From Neoceratodus forsteri (taxonomy: Eukaryota > Chordata > Ceratodontiformes > Ceratodontidae): a stretch of 64,000 nt of DNA. Each line of letters starts with the position of its first letter. Position 1 is the first letter of the stretch. The position numbers and the translations under genes were made by a program. Shown in pieces: positions 54,929-64,000 of this stretch. The DNA lies in NCBI GenBank assembly GCA_016271365.2, contig CM057455.1, positions 1,557,660,501-1,557,724,500 of the forward strand, read 5' to 3'. The notes beneath the pieces are model-generated. The model had not been told where the DNA came from and made no database searches. It saw only the letters and a program-made list of their open reading frames with translations.

Positions 54929-57565
54929 ATGTCTTCCACTTCTTCAGTAGAATCACATAAAAACAAATGCAATTCTTGCGGCGTCCAGTTACCGCATAAG
55001 AATCAACATTCCCTCTGCCTCTTCTGCCTTGACCCGGACCATAATGTCAAGGATTGTGATCCCTGCTCCTAGTTCAACCAGGCCACAATGGAAAAAGCGC
55101 CAACAGTCCCTCGAAGACCACCTTCTCAAGCTCAAAATGGCATCAATGGAAAAGGAGCTCCAGAAGCTCAAAGCGCCTCTTCCTCACCGACCAACTCCCA
55201 CAAGAAGAAGAGGAACACAGAAAAACACTGGGACCAGGAGTGGTTCCCCTCTCACCCGAAGCCGCCCCTGGACACTTCAGGTGAGCAGTGGCCCTCTTCC
55301 TCTGGGAAGACCGGTGCTGCAGCCAAGCCTGCGCACCTGCCTAAAGAGCAGGTTTCGCCCCCGCCACCACTGAAAACAGTGACCGTGGGTGCCTCGGATA
55401 CGTCTGAGGCCTCCGCTGCCCTTAGGAACATCACAACAATGGGTTCTAAGTTAGCAGGCACAGCCGATAAGTCACTCGCTGGCTCCTCCAGCAAGTGCCC
55501 CAGCCATGGTCGATAAGTCTGGGGTCAGTGTTTCCGATGCCTACGCGACTGAGGTTGCTATGTTGGTCATCAGGCTACGCAACAATCACGTGACCATTTG
55601 CATCCAGACCTTCATGGTGGTCCTGATGACGCCCAGCTGGATATCAGCTCCATCCTGGGTGGGGGGCTAGGGTCACCCTGGGGCTCCCTCCACAGTGAAC
55701 CCCAGTCTCCTCCTCTGTCGGAGCCTCTGCCACTGTCACCAGAACCACAGGACTCGGTAGACGGAGACCTTCCAACAGGAGTCCTTGATTCAGGAGCTCC
55801 TATGGGCTTAGTGTCAGTTCCGCCACCCCCAACAGAGGTGCTAGACCTTGCTTCTCCTCCTCAGTGCCTGTCAGCCCCTTTGGTTCCCCTGTCTGGGCTG
55901 CCATTGGGCCTTCCACCTTCCGGCCCTACACTGGGGTACCCCCAGTCAGGGACACCATTGGGACTTCCATCTGGCTTCATGCTGTCAGGGCCCCCATCAG
56001 GCTATCCTCCGTCAGCGCCTCCATCTGGCTTCCCGACGCCAGACCATTTCTCGGCTGGTTATTCTTATTACCCCAGGTACCGTCTGACAGGGTTTCAGAT
56101 GCCTCATTTCCAGACATCGGGCTATGCCCATCATTATCTTACACCAGGCTTCCCAACGCATGGAACCCATGCTATGGAATCAGACTACTATTTGGGGTGT
56201 CAGGCTTTTCCACCACCACCTCCTCTTCCTCCTCCTCCTCAGCCACAGATGGACTTCAGAGAAATTTTGAAGTCTTGGAGGTCTGAGACAAAATCCCAGT
56301 TAGTCTTGGAACTGGATAGCAGACAGCCACGCTCCTTAGCGGTTGAAAGACAACATAAGACCCCCAGAGTAGTTTCGCCGGCCACACCTCATGCTTCGAC
56401 ATCAGGCCTGGTGAAAGGCCATGTGCAGGCCCCAGTGTCAGAGGCAGCCCCATTAGAAAAGGAGCCTGCTCCCTCAGACAGAGAACTTTCGGACTCTGAG
56501 GATTCAGAATCTGATTCTGAGCCATCCTCAGATGGTTGGGGATTCAAGACTCCTCCTCCAGAGGAACCTATTCCTAGAGAATCCCCCAAGTCCCCCCCCC
56601 CCCGAGGATCCCTCCTTCATGGACCTCCTGAGACAAATGGCAGAAGCATAAGGATGGAACTCAGATGCTCAGGACCCCAAACATCAGAGGTTAGCTGAAC
56701 TGTTGGACTTTCTTAGAACTAGTCCAGTTCTCACCCCTCCTTGGCTGAAACCTCACAAGGATCTGTCCTCCACCATTTGGCAAATGCCCTATTCTGTTCC
56801 GGCTATGGACCACAAGGCAGACCACATTTACAGAATGCCAGAAGACAAAGACCACCTTTGCGTACATCCAAAGGCTGACTCAGTGGTCATCACTGTGGCC
56901 CACGATAGGTCCACCAAGCCTAAGCACCTCAGTACTTTCCCTCCTGACAAGGAGTCCAGACAAGTGGATCAGTTCAGGAGAAAATTCTACTCCTCTTCGA
57001 CACTAGCCATTCGGGCCCTTAATTATGTGGCACACATGCTAGTGTAACAAAAATCCTTGTTTTGCCAGCTCGAGTCCATTGTTGAGGCCCTCCGGACTCT
57101 GAGTATAAAACCACCTTGGCGGATACCCTACGGTCTGCTAAGGTGGCTGGGCATCACTCTCTTAGGGCCACCTATGATGTGGTGGACTCCTCGACCAGAG
57201 GAATAGCCACGGCCATAAGCCTATGTAGGTTCGCATGGTTGAGGGTGTCCGGTCTGGCACCTGATGTTCAGACTGCCATTCAGGATGCCCCCTTAAGAGG
57301 ATCTGTCCTGTTCAGCAGAGTTGCCCTGGACATTATCATGAGCCTTCAAGATAAGGGCACAGCTCTCAGGTCAGTACATACTATGTATCGGCCAAAACCT
57401 CCACCTAAGCATCCTTTTCATTGGCAAAACAGATGCCAGGTGAAACTACAGCAGGCATGTAGGTGCCAGTTCAAGCATAGGGCTCCTAACACAGCTGCCA
57501 CCCCTCCAGCCAAAACCCAGAGAGTTACAGGGGCAGCCCTCCCTAACCCTTCCTCCCTCTCCTGA
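54929..57565 (+). pseudogene. DIRS 2 gag-like ORF, broken
   Basis: The start is at 54929 (MSSTSSVESHK), which parallels DIRS 1. A pair of Cys (CNSCG) and then the CCHC knuckle CLFCLDPDHNVKDC (55018-55059) follow, with a TAG just after. The long middle frame 55598-56698 (366 codons) is rich in Pro, Ser, Leu and Gly and ends in an acidic Ser/Asp region. The conserved core (56703-57047) has DHIYRMPEDKDHLCVHP, DSVVITVAHDRS and LAIRALNYVAHML. The last frame (57116-57565) has SLCRFAWLRVSGL and a MYRPKP end. Breaks occur at 55073, about 55520, 56700 and about 57050-57110. Confidence 0.82.
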
Positions 57566-57611
57566 CTCACTGCCCGCCCTCCCTCACTCCTTCTTGTCAA
57601 TCAGAGGAACC

Positions 57612-59308
57612 GGTGGGCGGAAGGTTTGTAAAGCACCTACGAGACTGGGAATCCATCACGACAGATGCCTGGGTCATTCAGCGGATCAAGCTTGGTCACA
57701 CTTTCGAGTTTTGCGGAAAAAAAAAAACAAGCAGAGCTCGGGGTTTTCCCACTATCCAAGGGCGCATAGTCCCCAATTAAGAGAAGAAATCCTGGCTCTT
57801 CTTCAAAAGGAAGCAATAGAGCCGGTGCCTGCAAGCCAGATCGGGAAGGGATAATACTCTCACTTCTTTCTGGTTCCAGAAAAGTCGGGCTATCTGTGCC
57901 CGATTCCGGACCTCAGCACCCTAAATCTATCCATTGAATACAAGCAGTTTTGGATGGTGATGCTCCAAGACCTGCTGCCTGTCTTGTCCAAGGGACAGTG
58001 ACTTTGAGCCATGGGTATGCAGGATGTGTACCTGCATATTCCAGTGTTTCGACCCCACCACAGGTTCCTCCAGTTCTTCTTTCGGGGGGGAGCATTACCA
58101 ATTCAAAGCCCTCCCCTTTGGCCTGTTTTTAGCACTGTGTGTCTTTACCAAGTGTCTTATGGTTGTGGAAGGGGCCTTGAGGAGGCAGGGGCACTGAGTC
58201 TTCCTGTATCTTGATGATTGGCTTCTTGCAACCCCATCGAGGGAGGGGTTGGAAGCATCTCTGTCAATTACCCTGCACCTTTTTGAGTGACTGGGTATCA
58301 TTGTCAGTTACCCCAAATCACAGCTTGCTCCTTCCCCAGCACCTGCAATTTATTGGGGTGGTTTTGGACATGGTCCAGGGTATGGCCTGCCTCCCTCTGG
58401 ATAGGCAGAGGCTCTGCAGAGGCAGGCCCAGCTGGTAGCCTCCAACAGACAGATCTCGTCCAGGGCTGTTCTTCACCTTCTTGGCCTCATGGCAGCAGCC
58501 ATCCACACGATCCCCTTGGCCAGACTCCACATGTGTATTTCGCAGTGGACTCTCAGATCTCAATAGTAGCAGAGGGTGGACGACCTGGACTGCAGTGTCA
58601 TGATCTCTGGCCCGTTACAGAGAGATCTGCTATGGTGGCAGAACTCGGACAATCTTACCAGGGGAGTTCCCTTCCAGGGCCCTCCTCATTCCCAGACCCT
58701 GACCACAGACGCATTGGGGACGGGATGGGATAAACACCTCGGGAATCACAGGACCCAGGGCCTATGGGCCCCCTTTAGAATTAAACTTGCACATAAATGT
58801 GCCAGAAATGAGAGCAGTTCTGAATGCACTACAGGCTTTTCCATGCCTGCTTCACCAGAGTACGCTGTTGGTCCAGTCAGACAACATGTGCATAGTGTGG
58901 TACCTCAACAAGCAAAGGAGCACCCGCTCTTATTCTCTATGCAGGGAAGTGATGTGGGTCTGGAATTGGGCTGTCCTGCACAGGGTTCGCCTCCTGGCAG
59001 TCCACATTCCAGGTGTGCAAAACATCTTTGCAGACAGTCTCAGCCACACCAGGGTAAGAGTGCATGAGTGGGAGCTAAAGCAGGACATAATGGATCACAT
59101 CTTTGACCTGTGGGATCATTCAGATGTGGATCTGTTCGCAGTCCCATCCAATGCAAACCTTCCCAAGTTTTGCTCGCCCAGTCCTGTGCATGGTGCTTTC
59201 TGGCAAGATGTGCTGTCACTTTGTTGGACAGGGAAGGTTCTGTACACTTTCTCTCCCTTCCTTGTTTTGCAGTGTGTGCTGATCAAGCTGCAAGCAGAAG
59301 GGGCCTGA
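57612..59308 (+). pseudogene. DIRS 2 reverse transcriptase-RNase H, broken
   Basis: The RT start has a GGRFVKHLRDW-type block and SITTDAWVIQRIKLGHTFEF (57615-57710), then EEILALLQKEAIEPVPASQ (57780), a YSHFFLVPEKSG block and MQDVYLHIPV. The catalytic YLDD is at 58207-58218, followed by WLLA. RNase H includes INVPEMRAVLNALQAF (58793), LVQSDNMCIVWYLNKQRSTRSYSLCREV, VHIPGVQNIFADSLSH and DVDLFAVPSNANLPKFCSP (to 59190). From 58787 to 59308 the frame is open (173 codons). Frame changes lie before and after YLDD. Confidence 0.87.
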
Positions 59309-59365
59309 ATGATCCTGATCGCCTCTTTCTGGCCTTGACAAATATGGTTCCCACTTCTTCAGCAA

Positions 59366-60509
59366 ATGGCAGTAGAGCCTCCTGTTCCTCTGCCACTTTG
59401 TCACAATCTCCTGACCCAGGAAGGTGGCACGCTGGGTCCATCCAGGTCTGAAGTCCCTTCACCTTCACATGTGGCTCCTGAAGACATAGTTGCTTCCAGA
59501 TTTGGAGTTTCCCCCCGGGTAACTCAGATCTTTATAGAGGCCAGAAAGCCTTCTACCAGGACAACATACGCTATGAAATGGAAGTGCTTCTGCATCTGAG
59601 CCACATTGAAGGGTTAGGAACCTTTTTCATGTCCCGTTTCTCAGGTCTTGGAGTATCTCCTTCACCTATCTGACCTGGGCCTGAGCTATTCATCTCTGAA
59701 GGTGCATCTGGTGGCCATTTCTGCCTATCACATTTTAGTGGAGGTCAAAATTCTGGCTCAATTGGAGGTTTCTAAAACTTTCTTAAAAGGGATTCTACAT
59801 TTGAAACTCTCTGTGCATAACCCTACCCACTGTGGGACCTCAATTTTGTTTTGGAGAAATTGACTTTTCCTCCTTTTGAACTGGCAAGTATGTGTAACAT
59901 GCACTTTCTGTCCAGGAAAGTGCTCTTTTTAGTTGCTGTTACTTCTGCTTGAAGGATTTCCGAGCTTCAGGCCCTGATGTGTAAGGAGCCTTATTTGATT
60001 TTTCACAGAGACCGGGTGGCTCTGCACACTAATCCTAAGTTTCTCCCGAAAGTTGTTTCAGAGACTACTTTGAATCAGTCTCTTCAACTGCCGGTCTATT
60101 ACCCTGAGCATGCTAATCAGGGGAGGCAATTCTGCATACGTTAGATGTTCACAGAATTTTACGTTACTACACGTACAGGGCAAAAGCTGCCCGGAAAATG
60201 GATCAACTTTTTGTTTCTTTCGCATCAAAGAGAGAAGGTGTGGCATTTTCTAAGCAATGCCTTTCCAAATGGTTGGCTAATTGCACTGGGTTTGGTTACC
60301 AGAAGTTTGGTAAAGTCCAGGTTAGAGGACATTCTACCAGGGGCATGGCTGCCTCTATAGCCTGTTTCAGAAGGGTGTCAGCCGTAGAAATTTGTGTGGC
60401 CACCACTTGGAGTTCTGTCCACACTTTCACTAAGCACTACAGTTTGGACATCACCTCTAGGCACAGGACTGGTTTCAGACTGGCTGTCCTCCAAGGACTC
60501 CTGTCCTAA
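59366..60509 (+). pseudogene. DIRS 2 tyrosine recombinase, broken
   Basis: The N-terminal part has SRFGVSPRVTQIFIEARKPSTRTTYAMKW (to 59585), then after a break LGLSYSSLKVHLVAISAYH (59670-59735). The first catalytic block reads VTSA-stop-RIS near 59950, where DIRS 1 has an Arg, so the stop falls on or next to the key Arg. Later come RGHSTRGMAAS (His-x-x-Arg, about 60325) and ATTWSSVHTFTKHYSLD (about 60400-60450) with the Tyr. The final 103 codons are open to AVLQGLLS. Confidence 0.82.
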
Positions 60510-60635
60510 AGTTTTCACTGCTTTTCAGATGATTTCTTCCAACCTCCCATGCTTTTTTTTTTTTTTTTTTTTTTTACTGTCCCTTGGACTGTTACTGCTT
60601 GGGACTCAGTCCTACAAGTAACTACCTACTGCAAG

Positions 60636-60720
60636 AGCCCTCTTGAAGTAAGATAGTTCAGTTACATAAGAACTTACTGTAACAGTAGAACTTCAAGAGA
60701 GGCTCTTGCAGTAGGTGACC
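60636..60720. repeat. DIRS 2 internal complementary region
   Basis: CTTGAAGTAAGATAGTTCAG continues into TTACATAAGAACTTACTG and GGCTCTTGCAGTAGGT. The first part is the complement of the left terminus, the second of the right terminus. Confidence 0.88.
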
Positions 60721-60829
60721 TTTTCCCTCCCTCCCTCCTTCCCCCATTATTCTATATCTTCTTTTCCTTGAGCATTTCTTGGCTCCAGGAGCCTCTTTCC
60801 CATTCTCCTGTCACGCCTCTAGGAGGTCT

Positions 60830-61047
60830 CCGGCAGGAGAACTGGAGGGTGGACGTGGGGACTGCCCACTGTATAGTGTCACACTGATGTCAGTCATATG
60901 ATGTTGGGTCCGCGGTCCCCCATTAGACACTGCTAGCTAAAGTTTCCATGTGGTCCTGATGCCAGTGGGCACAGTCCTATAAGTAAATACCTACTGCAGG
61001 AGCCTCTCTCGAAGATCTACTGTTACAGTAAGTTCTTACGTAACTGT
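60830..61047. repeat. DIRS 2 right terminal repeat
   Basis: Inverted copy of 54639-54815, extended by the outer end CTGTTACAGTAAGTTCTTAC, GTAACTGTA. Confidence 0.88.
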
Positions 61048-61049
61048 AC

Positions 61050-61385
61050 TTTCATTAGTGGCTTTGCATGTCACTAAAAGTATCTGTAGTTTAGGTTTTT
61101 TTTTGTTACAGGATAAAATACCATTTGGGCCAAAGGCCAGTTTACAAGGTTGCCCTGTGTTGGGTTACAATTTGCATGTAATACTGTACAGACTGTAAAC
61201 AGTTACCAAGATTTAACACATTTTATAAAATGGCAAGAAAAAGTGTACAAATGTCATTGGCCGAGAGAAGTCACCTGATCATGCATTAAATCATTATAAT
61301 AGCACAGTCAGGTGCCAAATCTAATTTTCCTTCAAAAAAAAAAATAACTTAGATCCATCTCATAAGTGTAATGAGCCCCTCCAGG
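61050..61385. other. No gene seen
   Basis: A+T-rich DNA between DIRS 2 and the hairpin that follows. Confidence 0.4.
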
Positions 61386-61490
61386 ATATGCCTAGTAGGA
61401 TTTTAATGCACTTCCCAGGGGCATAAGGATACTCAGCCTTTGGCTTTGTGCCTTACAACACCCCTGGGGTGTGCATTAAAATCATTTAGA
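61386..61490. repeat. Hairpin element, family B
   Basis: GATTTTAATGCACTTCCCAG and GGGCATAAGGATACTCAGCC on the left face GGCTTTGTGCCTTACAACAC and CTGGGGTGTGCATTAAAATC. Arms are about 45 bp with a tiny loop. Its left flank (AAGTGTAAT...CCCTCCAGG) resembles the hairpin at 62176. Confidence 0.75.
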
Positions 61491-62175
61491 TAATGTGTAA
61501 AGTCAAACTCGCTTCCTCATTGGCTGAAACAGCCTGCTACTCGGGCTGTTATTTCTTAAAAACGCCTGCTGACTAACAAGTTCCCCCTGCTCTACTCATC
61601 ACCTTGTGATATCCCTGTCCCCTCATACCGATAGTCGATATCCTTTTACTATCAACACCCACACACAGCCAAGCATGAAACCACTCACTAGTAATATACC
61701 GAAAAAAGTGAAATTATTTTTCTTGTTCTTTTCCCGTACTAAACCGCTCCTCATTCCAGCGCTCACAAGGCCAAAAACCTCGGACCCTTTCGCAACTGCT
61801 GCTACCCAGCACCACTTCTTGACCACTAACAACAACTGGAACGAAACTCCCGCTCCTCTGTTTGTAAACAAAAATGAAGTACCTTCTTTCTTTCTATCTC
61901 CCTAGGTCATCGTCTGCGTTCCGTATCACAAAATGCTGTGTCACAGAAGACCCGGCATTCCCGTTCTGCACCGCAGCGTCTCACTCCAGGCTATCTCACA
62001 AACGAAACCATATTTAGCCACATAATTGAAACAGATAAACGGGGATTAAGTGCCCTCTACTGACACAACATGGACTATTTTACATAACCAGGCATTTCTC
62101 TGCATTTTTAGTAACAGTTTCCACTTTTTTTAAATTTAAATCATTATTTTGTAAAAAACTTCTAATAAAATCTCA
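61491..62175. other. No gene seen
   Basis: Somewhat C-rich on the plus strand at 61560-61900, with an open frame of 99 codons (61606-61905) that has no recognisable domain and biased composition. I see no further structure. Confidence 0.35.
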
Positions 62176-62310
62176 TTATCTAAGTGTAATAATACCCTCC
62201 AGGGTGGGCGTTATAGGATATAACAGACCTTTCAGGGGCTATAAGGCCCTGGGCGGTCCGTTATATCCCAATAACGCCCGCCCTGTCGGGTATTATTACT
62301 TACATAATGC
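62176..62310. repeat. Long hairpin element, family B
   Basis: TAATAATACCCTCCAGGGTG and GGCGTTATAGGATATAACAG on the left face CGTTATATCCCAATAACGCC and CGCCCTGTCGGGTATTATTA on the right. Arms are about 60 bp and end near CATTAT / ATAATG on both sides. Confidence 0.85.
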
Positions 62311-62339
62311 ACACCCTGTCATGCCTTATAACTTACTTA

Positions 62340-62720
62340 AAATGTAGCACATACAAATAATTTAGTCTCATATGTTGCATTGACATCTAACCAAAAGTTT
62401 AAGCTGGATGGCTGAATTGAAGATCTTTGATGAGACAGGTAGCATGCGCATATATGGTGGAATGGCATTTCAGGTCCTTGCTGCATTGTACTGGAATGGC
62501 AGCTCACTGTAAGAGGTGTTTAGCTTGCTCCTTGCCTAATAGGCTGCCAGACCAAGACTTATAGTGAGGGGTGATATGTCCTGACTTTCGAACAGAAGTC
62601 AGGAGCCTTGGTGCTGCATTGCAGACCAGCTGCTGGTGGCAGATCTGACCATTAGGCAGACACATACAGGGCACATTATAGTAGTCTGATGGGTGGAGAC
62701 AGAGGACTGTACCAGTGTTC
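62340..62720 (-). pseudogene. L2/Rex1-like LINE RT, C-terminal fragment
   Basis: The minus-strand translation reads YNVPCMCLPNGQI..QLVCNAAPRLLTSVRKSGHITP (62685-62560), a good match to the D-Y-C-N-x-L-x-x-G-L-P ... L-Q-x-V-Q-N-A-A-A-R-L-L-T ... H-I-T-P block of L2/Rex1-like LINE proteins. Decayed sequence toward 62340 corresponds to the end of the protein. There is no palm domain. Confidence 0.65.
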
Positions 62721-62872
62721 TCAGACTGGCTGGGCCAAAAAGGGGTACAATCTGGTACTGTATCTTTGGCAGTAAAGCAACCCCTAACTACTGCCTACAC
62801 TTCGGATTTCAGTATCAGATCCTCACCAAGGACTAAGCTCATACTACATACAGATCATTTTGTCTAAGTGAG

Positions 62873-63374
62873 GCTGGTCCCAGTTTGCACTTAGTGTGCA
62901 AAAACATTTTATTTTTTGCTTATTGTTTACTGTAGTATAGTGGATGGTATTGGATTAATTCTGTCAACTTGCCAGCTAACATTTTCTGTAACTACAAATC
63001 CCAGAATCCCCTGCAGCTGACAACAGAGTGGGGCTGCAGCAGTGGGAGATTCAATAGCCTGCAGTGCCTGATGAAGTTTTTATAAGCTCTGACCATTTAG
63101 TTGCTGGTCCCACTGAGGTCTGTGCTTAGCCCTGTGAGAACAGCAGGACTGGCAAACATCTGATCTGAGCTTTTAAAAGATCTAAAATGCATTGATGCTA
63201 TTGACTTTCCCACTGCTGCAGCTCTCCTCTGATGTCAGTTGCAAGGGATTCTGTGATGTGTAGTTACAAAAGCTTCAAGTCAAGAGAATCAGTCTGATAC
63301 TATCTACTATACTGCAGTAAACAGTTAAGTAACAAAAAATGTTTTTGCACACAAACTGTAAATTGGGACCAGCC
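62873..63374. mobile_element. Element with ~200-bp inverted arms
   Basis: The left arm from GGCTGGTCCCAGTTTGCA (62873) includes GTGCAAAAACATTTT, TGTTTACTGTAGTATAGTGG, TGTAACTACAAATCCCAGAA and GCTGCAGCAGTGGGA. The right arm to TGGGACCAGCC (63374) contains the reverse complements of all these in order. Arms are about 195-200 bp with scattered changes; about 110 bp lie between. This is the form of a non-autonomous DNA transposon or foldback element. No clear target duplication was found. Confidence 0.82.
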
Positions 63375-63379
63375 CCAAA

Positions 63380-64000
63380 CTTGGGCCTGGGGCTCTTAGT
63401 GCTGACCATTCTCATTTAAGTTGCACCCTGTCAAGGATTGGAGTGGGCTAAGGTTACATCCTAAAACATTTTTCTGACTTGCTATTTTTATCCCTCTGCT
63501 ATCACTCAGGGATCCCCAGGCACCTCCCTATCCCCTCCTGCCTCCAACCCCAGGCACCTACCTCCTTGTAGCTTTGGCTTCTACCCCCCCCAATTGGGGT
63601 TAGTGCGGGAGGGTTCTCCAGACAGTTAGGTGCATCAGGCGGTGCTATTCGGTGGTGAGGGAGGCAGTGGAACTCAAATATACCAGAGGCCATCATCGTC
63701 ACAGTGGTGCCTGGGGTTGTGGTAGTTTCCTCCCCTGGTTGAACTCCCTCAGGAATGTCATGCGCTATGACATCAAGACATATCTGTGCACACTGTGTGC
63801 ATGTCCAAGTGCCGGCATCCATGATGTCCCTCCCTCCCTGCCTCCTTCTCCCAGTCAGAACTGCCTCATGTGATCTCCAGGTGGCAGTATCGCAGCAGAG
63901 CACAAAGCCCTCCCTCCCTCGCCAGAGGAGTAGAGTGTCCTATGGGGCTTTGATCCTCCTCCTCCCCCTCCGGCTGGCCCCCAATGACCAAAGCTCATTC
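63380..64000. other. No supported gene; C-rich DNA
   Basis: The minus strand has a 133-codon open frame (63903-63502) with several Cys and His but no domain I know. The region is CT-rich, which lengthens open frames by chance. It could be the edge of an element or gene beyond the window, but there is nothing to decide it. Confidence 0.35.

Larger units (their letters stand above)
54639..61047 (+). mobile_element. DIRS retrotransposon 2 (plus strand)
   Basis: Left terminal repeat about 54639-54815 and right repeat about 60830-61047 are inverted copies (GGCATCAGGACCACAT, AACTTTAGCTAGCAGTGTCT, CCACGTCCACCCTCCAGTTC). The internal complementary region at 60636-60720 joins the two ends. Gag, RT-RNase H and tyrosine recombinase follow in that order on the plus strand. 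The overall plan equals DIRS 1, but the proteins differ clearly, so this is another subfamily. Every gene has stops or shifts. Confidence 0.92.

Noticed and set aside
63502..63903. 133-codon minus-strand frame with several Cys
   Set aside because: No recognisable motif, CT-rich DNA favours chance frames, and no splice or promoter signal is evident.

Overview
This is a stretch of animal nuclear DNA with no host gene that I can recognise. It is built almost entirely of transposable elements, many nested in one another. Several features point to a vertebrate with a large genome, most likely an amphibian (salamander or caecilian; inference): many CR1-clade LINEs with 3' ends in repeated TTTCTATG, two DIRS tyrosine-recombinase retrotransposons, L1/Tx1-like LINEs, tRNA-derived SINEs, and a short element carrying both a snRNA-type enhancer (octamer plus Staf/ZNF143-like site) and a hammerhead ribozyme, a combination described for newt satellite 2.

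Layout. 1-7.4 kb holds a CR1 3' scrap, LINE 3' tails and a repeat of unknown class whose ends recur at 3456-3998 and 7284-7386. 8.0-9.95 kb is a decayed L1-like LINE (ORF1 plus the start of ORF2). 9.95-16.1 kb is a head-to-head pair of CR1 LINEs, the left one keeping the end of an SGNH-hydrolase ORF1. 17.6-22.5 kb has a 37-bp minisatellite, a CR1 fragment, a SINE and stem-loop elements. 22.5-27.7 kb is a minus-strand Tx1-like LINE split by a minus-strand CR1. 27.7-39.8 kb is a second minus-strand Tx1-like LINE, split inside its reverse transcriptase by a 6.9-kb DIRS element (29328-36221), which itself carries a 902-bp LINE fragment with a 5-bp target duplication. 41-47 kb has SINEs, a LINE RT fragment and tandem repeats, including five units that begin like the 5' end of tRNA-Glu. 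47.6-51.5 kb is a plus-strand CR1 with an internal 603-bp duplication and the ribozyme-bearing insert. 52.0-53.5 kb is dense in long hairpins. 54.64-61.05 kb is a second DIRS element on the plus strand. 61.4-63.4 kb holds more hairpins, a LINE fragment and an element with about 200-bp inverted arms.

Function. The coding regions are retroelement proteins: gag with a zinc knuckle, RT-RNase H and tyrosine recombinase for DIRS; ORF1, endonuclease and RT for LINEs. Nearly all are broken by stops and frameshifts. The least damaged are the tyrosine recombinase of the first DIRS (one in-frame stop seen) and the RT of the CR1 at 49446-50174 (open for 242 codons). The small elements (SINEs, hairpins, satellite-2-like unit) are non-autonomous and presumably relied on such enzymes.
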